A stretch of DNA of 64,000 nt from JAIOSF01 sp047159865 (lineage in GTDB: Bacteria; Campylobacterota; Campylobacteria; Campylobacterales; Arcobacteraceae): positions 1,984,001-2,048,000 of the forward strand of contig NZ_AP038804.1 in NCBI RefSeq assembly GCF_047159865.1, in the 5' to 3' direction. Below are positions 56,806 to 64,000 of this stretch, one piece after another. The position numbers and the translations under genes are program-made. The notes under the pieces are model-generated. The model was given only the letters and a program-made list of their open reading frames with translations, was not told where the DNA came from and did no database searches. Within the stretch, counting starts at the first letter, position 1. Each line of letters begins with the position of its first letter.

Positions 56806-57405
56806 CTATATATTCGTAACGCCAAATGGATTATTTAAAATATTATTTACATCATCTTCCATTAGAGAGACTATATATGCTTGAACTCTTTGTTTTGTAT
56901 AATAATCATTTGACAAGTGAAAAAGTTCATCAGTCCATTTCCCTTTTTCTAAAGATAGAAAAGTAATTATCCCTTTGTCAAAACCAATATGTTCATCAAC
57001 ATTGTCTAGTATAGGATGAATTATCTTAAATTCACAATTTTGATAATCTGTATTGAATACTTTTATTGTATCAACATCTTTTTTTAATGTTCTATTACAT
57101 GTAATACAAGCTAAGACAAAATTTAATGGTTCAAATATAAAAGTTGGATGAATAGATTTTGGAACAATATGTTCTCTATCTCCATCTAATGGTAAATCAC
57201 CTTCATTCCTTACTGTAGGATTAAGTGGAGATAAGCAATAAGCACATTTCCCATCCTGTATAGTCCATAATTCTTCTTTCATATACCTTTTGACTCTTTT
57301 CATATCAGCACATTCTATATCCCATGATTCTTTTACTTTAGGTACCCCATTAATATACACTTGTTGTGTTGGAGTAAAGGAAAGAAAAGTATTAAGATTT
57401 AACAT
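56806..57405 (-). CDS. HNH endonuclease, Septu PtuB-like
   Basis: A 199-residue HNH nuclease: zinc pair GKCAYC (Cys54, Cys57), catalytic block DREHIVPKS (His79), FEPLNFVLACITCNRT (Asn95; Cys100, Cys103; Asn104). The domain architecture and its place two bases after an SMC-like ATPase gene match PtuB of the Septu anti-phage system, in which the PtuA ATPase complex licenses PtuB to cut DNA when nucleotide levels fall. Septu-like ATPase/HNH pairs also serve as retron effectors, but no reverse transcriptase is in view. Confidence 0.8.
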   Translation of the reverse strand: MLNLNTFLSFTPTQQVYINGVPKVKESWDIECADMKRVKRYMKEELWTIQDGKCAYCLSPLNPTVRNEGDLPLDGDREHIVPKSIHPTFIFEPLNFVLACITCNRTLKKDVDTIKVFNTDYQNCEFKIIHPILDNVDEHIGFDKGIITFLSLEKGKWTDELFHLSNDYYTKQRVQAYIVSLMEDDVNNILNNPFGVTNI

Positions 57406-57407
57406 CG

Positions 57408-58820
57408 TTATTTACATCTATTACTAATATAGACATCAACCGTATTTAACACATTAGTTAATGGATCGTCTTTATGATAAGTATATTTTTTTAATTTTGT
57501 AAATAATTCAGTTATTTCATCTATTGAACCATTGTTAGCTACAAGTTTCAATAAGTTATTCAAATCTGCTTTCATATAATAATTACTTACTGTTCTAACA
57601 TTAAAAATATTATATAACAAGTTCTCAGATGACCAACTGTAAATATCATCTTCAATTTTTTCTATAGATTTATCTTTATGTATTGTAAATATATTTGCTT
57701 CTTCTTTTTCTAACCCTGAGACTATAAAATGGGAATGTGTTGCTATAATGACATGAATATTATTAAATCCAGATAATATTTTTTTAATGTGCACATTATA
57801 TTTTATTTGCCAATTAGGATGCAAACTAACTTCTGGCTCATCTATTAATATAAGAGAATTATTCTTTGCATTAGCAAGTATATTTAATGTAATAAATAAT
57901 AGATTTTTTTCTCCTGAACTTAAGCTTTCAAATCCTAATTGATTAGATTTTTGCTCTAATTGAAATACGGGGGGACTCAATAATTCCAATAGTACCATAT
58001 TCCGTACAATCTTATATTCTTCATAAATCTCAATAGAGTTTGTAAAATCTATGGTGAATTTACTAAAGACTTTACTCTTTGATTCAATCCCCCTTATCTT
58101 CTTTATTTTCTTAACATATGTAACTATATTATCCTTGTCATCTTCAGTTATATCTAGTAATCTGGTATTATTAAATTTTGTTTCTTTTAATTTATTAATT
58201 TTACTGTCAATTGTTTTTTTTGTAATACTTTGCATAACAAGTCTTTTTAATTTATACTCAAACTTCATTTCCATCTTTGGTTTGTATCCTAGTAAATCAA
58301 AAGTATCGACTATTTTTTGACAAAATATTTTGTCACTTAGATTTTGAAATAGTAATGTGTTGATTTTTTTATTGACCGCACCACTAAATACTGCATTTCC
58401 AGTATTCCTAATACCTAAATATTTATATGTACTATTTTCATTATCATCTTGAGATTGAAAGGTAAATTTATCTTCAGGTAAAAATGACAATGCTAATATT
58501 GATTGTGGTATTTCTACATCTTCTAGGGAAACATTATATTTAGATTCATTTTTTTCTATAACAAAAATATTATCATTAATTTGATATTTAATATAATAAT
58601 ATTTTAGACTAGTTTTAGTTCTAGATTTACTAATATTCTTTTTTTCTTCAATATCTTTAAATATATCTATAATTTTGGATAATAATAAACTTTTACCTGT
58701 CCCATTGGCACCAATTATTATTGAAAATATAGTATTCTTATTTGTCTTGTTTTCAAAATATTGTAATTCTCTACTTGCATTATTTTTATCAAATGATATT
58801 TTATGTATTAAAAATGACAT
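57408..58820 (-). CDS. AAA15/SMC-like ATPase, Septu PtuA-like
   Basis: A 470-residue ATPase: Walker A IIGANGTGKSLLL (~36-48), a helical insertion (~60-290), signature FESLSSGEKNLLFI, Walker B LILIDEPEVSLHPNW and switch His ATHSHFIVSG. It is the first gene of the Septu-like pair, with GGAGAA six bases before the ATG and a minus-strand TATAAT upstream in the gap. It should form the ATP-bound sensor ring with the HNH partner. Confidence 0.8.
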   Translation of the reverse strand: MSFLIHKISFDKNNASRELQYFENKTNKNTIFSIIIGANGTGKSLLLSKIIDIFKDIEEKKNISKSRTKTSLKYYYIKYQINDNIFVIEKNESKYNVSLEDVEIPQSILALSFLPEDKFTFQSQDDNENSTYKYLGIRNTGNAVFSGAVNKKINTLLFQNLSDKIFCQKIVDTFDLLGYKPKMEMKFEYKLKRLVMQSITKKTIDSKINKLKETKFNNTRLLDITEDDKDNIVTYVKKIKKIRGIESKSKVFSKFTIDFTNSIEIYEEYKIVRNMVLLELLSPPVFQLEQKSNQLGFESLSSGEKNLLFITLNILANAKNNSLILIDEPEVSLHPNWQIKYNVHIKKILSGFNNIHVIIATHSHFIVSGLEKEEANIFTIHKDKSIEKIEDDIYSWSSENLLYNIFNVRTVSNYYMKADLNNLLKLVANNGSIDEITELFTKLKKYTYHKDDPLTNVLNTVDVYISNRCK

Positions 58821-58962
58821 TTATTCTCCAATATTAGGTTACACATTTATTAATTTTATTTGATACTTTATTTTCTATAAAAATAATAATATATTCAATG
58901 TTATTATTATAACTTTTTTTAAATTATTTTAAGCTCTGAATTTATTTAGAAATATGATTAGT

Positions 58963-59244
58963 TTATATAATGGATGTTTTAATGGTAAAAAATAGCTTTA
59001 TTAGATTTTTAACTATAAAACTTATGAATATAATATTATTATATTCAATCCAACTTCTCATCAACTTCAATTGGCAAAGTATAAGTTTTTGGTTTCGTAT
59101 TTCGATATTTTTTTGGAGTATTTTAAATGTATTTATGTCATATTTTTTTAATTCTTCTTCAACTGATTTCATGAACATTTCAATATTCGTAGTTAAAATT
59201 GTCTTTTCTGCATGTGTAAATGTTACCTTTTTATGTTTTTTCAT
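58963..59244 (-). CDS. Small hypothetical protein, doubtful
   Basis: A ~93-residue frame starting ATG 59244 behind AGAG: MKKHKKVTFTHAEKTILTTN, then a coiled, charged region (FMKSVEEELKKYDI) and a hydrophobic end. The N-terminal half has natural-looking codon use; the C-terminal half looks like out-of-frame AT-rich sequence, so it may be a frameshifted or truncated gene. No family recognised. Confidence 0.3.
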   Translation of the reverse strand: MKKHKKVTFTHAEKTILTTNIEMFMKSVEEELKKYDINTFKILQKNIEIRNQKLILCQLKLMRSWIEYNNIIFISFIVKNLIKLFFTIKTSII

Positions 59245-59371
59245 AAACTCTAGGTTTTGGAACACGAAGTTCTCATATTAGTTTTCAAGTCCCACAAATT
59301 GTTCAAAAGGTGGAAATTACAAAGTTCTACAAATCATAAAGAATTATGGAACAAAAAAAGTGAGTATTAAA

Positions 59372-59494
59372 TTATATATTTAAAGTTTCATTCAATCTCT
59401 CCACAAAATTGAGCAAGTACTCCATCTTTGCCGTTAATTCTGGCACCTTTTTTACGAGTTCAAGTGCCTCAACTAAATTAAATTGTTGAGTTAT
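59372..59494 (-). pseudogene. Fragment of a small helical protein (ATA where a start is expected)
   Basis: A 40-codon frame reading TQQFNLVEALELVKKVPELT and on to FVERLNETLNI, ended by TAA. The codon at the natural start is ATA, about 8 bases after AAAGGA, so either ATG was mutated or the frame was once joined to the upstream fragment. No family recognised. Confidence 0.3.
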
Positions 59495-59558
59495 AGGTCA
59501 TTCCTTTAGAATAAATTCTATCAGACTGACACAAAATTTCTAACGCTTCCAAATAAGA

Positions 59559-59604
59559 TACAATAATTGTGTTAAATAAGTTTAGGTATTAACTGAATTA
59601 TTTA
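59559..59604 (+). repeat. 46-bp copy of the IS3 remnant 3' end
   Basis: Matches 50548-50593 at 44 of 46 bases, same orientation, including GTATTAACTGAATTATTTA. The matching segment at 50548 covers the last OrfB codons and the following bases; flanks on both sides differ between the copies. Confidence 0.8.
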
Positions 59605-59714
59605 TTATTGAGTTAATCCAGCATTTTTTTTCTTTTAGGAACATACGTATCGTGTGTAAAAACTGATTGTTACTTGATTCGTAATTATCTAGATTAGAGT
59701 GATATTTCATAACA

Positions 59715-60002
59715 TTATTTTGATTTGAATAAATCAATATGATAAACTTTATAATATTCTGATAAAGTTGCAATTCCCACTTTATAATCAAAATAATCTA
59801 TTATAAATTGACGAATGTATTCTATACTTAAGCCAGAATTTTTCATTTTAAATAAAGCTGCATCAATCTTATTTAATTCTTTGAAAATTTTATTTTTAAA
59901 TTTATTATCATGATATGTATTAATAACATGTTCAACATTTGCTTCTAATTCTTTATGCGAATATTCATTCAAATCAATCATCTTACTTTTTTTTAAAAAC
60001 AT
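59715..60002 (-). CDS. Small helical protein divergent from the XRE regulator
   Basis: A 95-residue, all-helical protein without a recognised family (LNEYSHKELEANVEHVINTY; LNKIDAALFKMKNSGLSIEY; IRQFIIDYFDYKVGIATLSE). The last part resembles a helix-turn-helix (IATLSEYYKVY). The start is ATG 60002 with AGGGG seven bases upstream; the ATG 21 bases earlier would overlap the operator. Its promoter region carries the palindrome shared with the regulator, so the pair is probably co-controlled. KorA/TraK-type or antitoxin-like roles are possible but unproven. Confidence 0.6.
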   Translation of the reverse strand: MFLKKSKMIDLNEYSHKELEANVEHVINTYHDNKFKNKIFKELNKIDAALFKMKNSGLSIEYIRQFIIDYFDYKVGIATLSEYYKVYHIDLFKSK

Positions 60003-60019
60003 TTGAAAACCCCTGTAAC

Positions 60020-60085
60020 CCACTATAGTGGTTTGTAAAAATATTTTATAAAAAGTAAACTTAATTATTAATAATACTATGGTGG
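60020..60085. promoter_or_regulatory. Divergent promoter region with two operator-like sites
   Basis: A perfect 12-bp palindrome CCACTATAGTGG (60020-60031) lies just upstream of the minus-strand gene. A related inverted half, TACTATGGTGG (60075-60085), lies just upstream of the plus-strand XRE gene. Together they form AACCCACTATAG ... CTATGGTGGGTT. This is the expected layout for autoregulation by the XRE protein. Confidence 0.65.
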
Positions 60086-60092
60086 GTTTTAA

Positions 60093-60341
60093 ATGAAGAA
60101 TAAGTTTAATAAAGATGAAATTGATAACCTTTACATAAATATTGGGAAAAAAGTAAAAGAGTACAGAGAAAAAAATAATATGACTCAGTTGGAATTATCA
60201 TATGCAATGGGATATAAGTCTGTGAGTTTAGTATCATCTGCAGAACTTTTTACAAGAGAAAAACATTTTAATTTAGAACATTTATATAAAATATCAAGAA
60301 TTTTAAATATTTCTATAAATGATTTAATACCAACACATTAA
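60093..60341 (+). CDS. XRE-family helix-turn-helix regulator
   Basis: An 82-residue Cro/CI-type repressor: IGKKVKEYREKNNMTQLELS (helices 1-2), YAMGYKSVSLVSSAEL (recognition helix) and LYKISRILNISINDLIPTH. It probably binds the paired sites immediately upstream and controls its own gene and the divergent small gene. It has no effector domain. Confidence 0.88.
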   Translation: MKNKFNKDEIDNLYINIGKKVKEYREKNNMTQLELSYAMGYKSVSLVSSAELFTREKHFNLEHLYKISRILNISINDLIPTH

Positions 60342-60411
60342 CTAGTTAATATTGGTAGTCTAATCAGTATGTCAATTAAACTACACAGTTTATTTTACAA
60401 TTTCCATTCTG

Positions 60412-60873
60412 TTAATTGTTTTTACTATTTCTTTGAGACGGTGTATTGATATCCTGAAATAATTTTAGTGTATAGATTTCCATTCTTAAGATAGCGTTTT
60501 CTTTTTTTAAATTTTCTTCTGATGACAAAAGGCTATTAATTGTTTTTTTTTGTAGTTTAATTTGCTCTTTTTGTTTTGTATGTTTTTTTTCTAATGCTAA
60601 GAAATCATCAATATTAATATTTTCTAACTCTTTAGTAGTTTGTTTAGCTCCATATTTTCCTATTTTTAATTCAATTAATAAGTTTTTAATATGAGGTAGT
60701 TGAAATGCACTGTAAGATAAGCCTGTTAAGTTTTGAATTTGTTTAACTGATGGTTTATAACCAAAAGAAATTAATTCTTTAACAGCATTTCGAATTGATT
60801 GTAGTGTTTTCTCTTTTCTCTCTTTATTGATTTTATGACATGTTTCAGCATTTCCTTTTCTCTTTTGTAACAT
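60412..60873 (-). CDS. Tn554 TnpC-like protein (DUF6262-like)
   Basis: A 153-residue protein with an N-terminal basic, winged-helix-like part (AVKELISFGYKPSVKQIQNL, then TGLSYSAFQLPHIKNLL) and a C-terminal coiled coil (~95-145). It begins directly after the TnpB-like stop (TAAATG). In Tn554-type transposons the small TnpC follows TnpA and TnpB and influences orientation and frequency of insertion. The identification rests on size, layout and position. Confidence 0.65.
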   Translation of the reverse strand: MLQKRKGNAETCHKINKERKEKTLQSIRNAVKELISFGYKPSVKQIQNLTGLSYSAFQLPHIKNLLIELKIGKYGAKQTTKELENINIDDFLALEKKHTKQKEQIKLQKKTINSLLSSEENLKKENAILRMEIYTLKLFQDINTPSQRNSKNN

Positions 60874-62397
60874 TTAATTTTCCTTTGCTAATAATACTTT
60901 TTCATATAGTTTAGTAAACAAGGTTGCTCTATGTAAACTATCTTTCTCAAATAACTTATTTTCTTTCTCTGCCCAATAAGCAGCTTTTTTTAACTGATTT
61001 AACGCAGTTTCCTGATAATACTCTAATAAATTATAATCAGGTAATAAATATTTACAATCTAAACAATCATAATGTTGACCACAATTATTTTCATAACTAC
61101 AATAGCCCATATTCGGTAGTTTATGAGCCAATGGATTTTGAATAATTTTTTTTTCCATTATTGTATTTTTAGAGTTTATAATACGTCCATTAAAATAAAC
61201 TTTTTTTTCTTCTTCATTTAAAAATTTTCGTTGTAGTTTCCGAACTTGCTCCTTTCTTGGTTTTGAGTATGTAGCAACATTGTCAATAGTTGTATGTAAT
61301 AGTTCTTTTAATTGTATTGCTGTATACCCATTCTCAGCTCTCAATGTGATACCCGTTGTTCTGAATTGATGAACTGTGATTGATTCTGTAATATTTAATT
61401 TCTGACATATTCTTCGAAAAAGTTTGCTAAAATAGGTTCTTGTAAGAAGGTAGATGTTATTTTTATTTTCATAATGAAATAGCATATCTAACGGTTTATT
61501 TTTTATATTACTAATTGTTTTGACTTCTAATTGTTGACTTTTTATTAAATTTAATAAAAAGACTTGGTGAGAATCTCTTTTATCCAATAAATCTGTCTCT
61601 AGCTTTGGATTTCGATATCCACCATTATTTTTAAAGATAGGAATTGAAATCATTGAAAAATCATCATTCAAATCTTTTAAACAATCTAACTCTAGATTTA
61701 ATATTTCACTTATTCTATGAGGAAAAAATCGCATTATCCAATATGCTAATTTTAAATGTAAGCTATGTTCATCATTATAAAAGTACTTATCTAATATACC
61801 TAATGTATCATCTGAAATAGCTTCTCTTCTGTCTATATAATTAAAATTCTTAATTGGATTAACTTTACCTTGAAGGTTTTCTAAGTAGGGCAGGTTATCT
61901 AACCAACTAAATGTAGAAAAGAATGTTATGGAGAATTTCCATATTTTATATCGTGTATCATAGTGATAATGTGTTCCTTTCTTCTCTTGTTTTAAATTAT
62001 TGATAAAATCTTCCAGCAATTGAAAATGTTTATAATCAAAATTTTTTACTTCTATTCCCATTTTTTCGCAGAAATTAAATATATGAATAACTTTTGAAGG
62101 AAAATCGGTTGCATTTGAAATAGATTTTTGTGCTAAAACCAAAACATGTAGTTTAACAATATTTTTATATTCTATAGGTATATTTTTAAAATAAACAGTA
62201 AATTTGTCTTTTGAATAGTTTTTCCCTTTTGTTCTTAAGTCAAAAAACCAACTATTATTATTAAATTCTGAGGTTGTTGATAAAAGTTTCAGTATAGATT
62301 TTATATCTTCTATTTTTTGTTTAACTGAAGATGCTTCAGAGTTAGACTTAGAAATATCGTTAAACTTTAAGTGTGCACTAGTCATTATATTCTCCAA
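60874..62397 (-). CDS. Tyrosine recombinase, Tn554 TnpB-like
   Basis: A 507-residue tyrosine recombinase. Catalytic residues in order: Arg in FFPHRISEILNLELD, HQFR in TVHQFRTTGITLR, His in LKELLHTTIDNV and Tyr in ATYSKPR. A C-terminal four-Cys cluster (YCSYENNCGQHYDCLDCKYL) is typical of these transposon recombinases. It overlaps the TnpA-like gene by 20 bases (ATG 62397 or ATG 62385) and is followed directly by the TnpC-like gene. Confidence 0.85.
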   Translation of the reverse strand: MENIMTSAHLKFNDISKSNSEASSVKQKIEDIKSILKLLSTTSEFNNNSWFFDLRTKGKNYSKDKFTVYFKNIPIEYKNIVKLHVLVLAQKSISNATDFPSKVIHIFNFCEKMGIEVKNFDYKHFQLLEDFINNLKQEKKGTHYHYDTRYKIWKFSITFFSTFSWLDNLPYLENLQGKVNPIKNFNYIDRREAISDDTLGILDKYFYNDEHSLHLKLAYWIMRFFPHRISEILNLELDCLKDLNDDFSMISIPIFKNNGGYRNPKLETDLLDKRDSHQVFLLNLIKSQQLEVKTISNIKNKPLDMLFHYENKNNIYLLTRTYFSKLFRRICQKLNITESITVHQFRTTGITLRAENGYTAIQLKELLHTTIDNVATYSKPRKEQVRKLQRKFLNEEEKKVYFNGRIINSKNTIMEKKIIQNPLAHKLPNMGYCSYENNCGQHYDCLDCKYLLPDYNLLEYYQETALNQLKKAAYWAEKENKLFEKDSLHRATLFTKLYEKVLLAKEN

Positions 62398-64000
62398 TTT
62401 TTATTAACACTTCTTCATAAGATTTTAGAAAAAATATTTCTCTTTCATATTCCATATATTCTTGGTACTCCTCTCTTTGAATATTATTATCAAGATAAAA
62501 CTTTTCTAATTTTTCAATACGAGTTTTTTGATTATTGAAAAATTTTTTCCAATGGACAATATAGTCTTTTGATGTTACTAAATATTGACAAGAGGCACAG
62601 TTCTTTGACATTTGTAATTTACCACAATCATTTTCACTCATAGGAATAATACATTTACCATACTCCATTTGTCTATAATTTAAAAAAAGTTTTACATATA
62701 AACTTTTTCTTTCTTTAATAGTTAACTTTTTCATTTTGTCTTTAGGAATTATATATTGAAAATGTTTTTTAAAAAAATCTGTATTTAGCTCAGATAGTCT
62801 TTTTTTATTTACAAATGCATAAGCCTTATTTATTGTTTGTGTAGACGCATGATTTAAAAATGCTGATATTTCCTCAGCAATAAAGCCATTCTCAGCCATT
62901 AATGTAGCAATACGTACTCGCATCTGATGAGACGTATAATTCCACAAAATACCATTATCTGTAATAATATTATTACGAAATATTAAGTTATTTATAGACT
63001 CATTATAACTTGAACCTGATATAAGTGAATATGACGTACTCGTAAATGTTTTATTTCTTCTCATGAAAATTTTTTCACTATCAATATTATTATCATTAAG
63101 ATATTTTATTTGTTCTTTTATGGATAAAAGAACATTGTTATCATGTATTGGAATATTTCTATACTCAGTCTTTCCCATTTTGCGCTTAAACTTTAAAGTT
63201 TTATATTCCTTAGCTTTTATATACCAAGTATTTTGTTTTTTAAACAAACAGTCCGTTTTTAGATTAATCAGCTCTTTCCACCTTAAACCAGTTGCAGATA
63301 ATACGATAAATGCATTTTTGATAGGTGTTTCTAATTCATTTGAATGGATAAGAATTTGCGAATATATCTCTTCTGGTAAAGGTTGATATGCTTCAGTATG
63401 ATCATCTATGCGATTAAATACAATACCATGGCAAGGGTTTTTTAACAATTTAGGTAAATTATGTTTTAAAGAAATCTCATTTTCAATAATAAATGTAAAA
63501 ATATTTTTTAAACAATTAAATATACTACTTCTTGTAGATATTTTAAGTTTTTTAATATTCTTATTTTCTCCAGCAATCAATAACATTGCAAACTTTTTCA
63601 TATCATTATTTGTAATATCAAATGAACTAAAGTTCTTTATTTGTTTTTCATCTAAAATAAATTCAATGAAAATTATCAAATATGAAAATACACTTGAAAT
63701 ATTTCTATCTGCTAAAATTATCCATTTATAATAAGATTTAATTTCTTTAAGAAAATCTATATTACCAAATTTAGAAAAATTTACAATACTAAAATTTATT
63801 TTATTATTTGATGAAGTTTTTTGGTATTTCCAGAGTAAAGTATTTTGCTTTAATAGTTTTTCATTAGTAGTTCTTTTTGCTAAGTATTGTCTCTGATACC
63901 CTTTTTCAACTTCATCAAGTATAACTGATGCAAAATGATTATATAGATTATTATTATAATGATTTTTTTTTGCGTTACCTTCTCTATGTATGGATAATAT
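62378..64000 (-). CDS. Tyrosine recombinase, Tn554 TnpA-like (N-terminus outside window)
   Basis: The frame is open to the right edge of the window: a further 107 codons continue upstream of the in-frame TTG at 63679, with normal-looking sequence (DEVEKGYQRQYLAKRTTNEK), so at least 540 residues. Catalytic residues: Arg in SATGLRWKELINL, Lys near KRKMGKTEYRNIPI, HQMR in SHQMRVRIATL, His in FLNHASTQT and Tyr in AYAFV. A four-Cys cluster (KCIIP, DCGKL, NCASC) follows. With the next two genes it forms a Tn554-like module; a third recombinase beyond the edge (RIT type) cannot be excluded. Confidence 0.82.
   Translation of the reverse strand: MLSIHREGNAKKNHYNNNLYNHFASVILDEVEKGYQRQYLAKRTTNEKLLKQNTLLWKYQKTSSNNKINFSIVNFSKFGNIDFLKEIKSYYKWIILADRNISSVFSYLIIFIEFILDEKQIKNFSSFDITNNDMKKFAMLLIAGENKNIKKLKISTRSSIFNCLKNIFTFIIENEISLKHNLPKLLKNPCHGIVFNRIDDHTEAYQPLPEEIYSQILIHSNELETPIKNAFIVLSATGLRWKELINLKTDCLFKKQNTWYIKAKEYKTLKFKRKMGKTEYRNIPIHDNNVLLSIKEQIKYLNDNNIDSEKIFMRRNKTFTSTSYSLISGSSYNESINNLIFRNNIITDNGILWNYTSHQMRVRIATLMAENGFIAEEISAFLNHASTQTINKAYAFVNKKRLSELNTDFFKKHFQYIIPKDKMKKLTIKERKSLYVKLFLNYRQMEYGKCIIPMSENDCGKLQMSKNCASCQYLVTSKDYIVHWKKFFNNQKTRIEKLEKFYLDNNIQREEYQEYMEYEREIFFLKSYEEVLIKIGEYND

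Larger units (their letters stand above)
58821..59714. other. Gene debris between the Septu-like pair and the regulator module
   Basis: About 900 bases with no intact recognised gene. It holds the Septu promoter region, a doubtful minus-strand ORF (58963-59244), short minus-strand coding fragments around 59372-59560 (for example SYLEALEILCQSDRIYSKGM followed by a frame change to TQQFNLVEALELVKKVPEL), and a 46-bp copy of the IS3-end sequence. This looks like decayed mobile-element cargo. Confidence 0.5.

Noticed and set aside
58051..58320. 89-codon plus-strand hydrophobic frame opposite the Septu ATPase
   Set aside because: Antisense to a gene with intact ATPase motifs; the hydrophobicity comes from reversing Lys/Asn/Glu-rich codons.
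57408..58820. Retron effector interpretation of the ATPase/HNH pair
   Set aside because: No reverse transcriptase or msr/msd-like sequence is visible nearby, so Septu is the simpler reading.
58970..59281. 103-codon plus-strand frame opposite the doubtful minus-strand ORF
   Set aside because: No ribosome site, no domain, Ile/Leu/Phe-rich as expected from AT-rich antisense; the minus-strand reading looks slightly better and is itself doubtful.
63063..63731. Plus-strand frames (63063-63386, 63408-63731) near the right edge
   Set aside because: They are antisense to the recombinase, whose catalytic residues and extended upstream frame are clear.
1..64000. CRISPR array, tRNA or rRNA genes
   Set aside because: I saw no regularly spaced identical direct repeats, no tRNA cloverleaf-like sequence and no rRNA core; the only RNA gene found is rnpB.

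Overview
The window is very AT-rich. Its housekeeping genes point to the Campylobacterota, most likely an Arcobacter-like member (Arcobacteraceae). They include a lolA / secA / lolC-E neighbourhood, a glutamine synthetase with Phe where the adenylylated Tyr normally sits, gltBD, and a SapC-plus-type-I-secretion locus. The genus is inferred from gene content and composition, not from a marker-gene comparison. Promoters mostly show an extended -10 (TGnTATAAT) with a weak or absent -35, as is usual in this phylum. A trimethylamine monooxygenase gene suggests a marine or methylamine-exposed lifestyle.

Region 1 (1-19943) is one long plus-strand surface-protein export locus. In order it holds: the 3' part of a giant RTX-like repeat protein, a SapC-family protein, a methyltransferase-TPR-GT9-like protein, a LapB-type ABC exporter, a LapC/HlyD adaptor, a Cache-like membrane sensor, a MotA/ExbB-like plus MotB/ExbD-like pair, a TolC-like outer-membrane channel with SPOR-like repeats, a LapD-like degenerate GGDEF/EAL receptor, a lipoprotein and a Sel1-repeat protein. 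The order suggests secretion, modification and c-di-GMP-controlled retention of a large adhesin or S-layer-like protein. No LapG protease is visible.

Region 2 (19953-24759) is a likely operon of trimethylamine monooxygenase (tmm) followed with almost no gap by an Mla-type lipid ABC transporter: permease, ATPase, MCE protein and auxiliary lipoprotein. Region 3 (24859-27156) is a two-gene PARIS-like anti-phage cassette (AAA15 ATPase plus DUF4435/TOPRIM protein).

Region 4 (27296-47365) is mostly core genome: RNase P RNA, lolA, a block of signalling genes (Hpt, a frameshifted receiver-kinase, a double-receiver diguanylate cyclase, an FkbM methyltransferase, a hybrid kinase), secA, lolC/E, a YggS-type PLP protein, glnA, gltB, gltD and two tandem ankyrin genes.

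Region 5 (47345-64000) is a mobile, defence-rich island. A 5'-truncated comEC is followed by a decayed IS21 element (istA broken, istB intact) and an IS3-family remnant. Next comes a divergent pair: a ~1048-residue SIR2 protein of the DSR type, and a ~695-residue unrecognised protein with a C-terminal PD-(D/E)XK nuclease core. Related palindromic repeats bracket this pair. A Septu-like ATPase/HNH pair, gene debris with a second copy of a 46-bp piece of the IS3 end, a divergent XRE regulator/small-protein pair with paired operators, and a Tn554-like recombinase module (TnpC-, TnpB- and TnpA-like) running off the right edge complete it. The SIR2/nuclease cassette is the best candidate here for an undescribed system.
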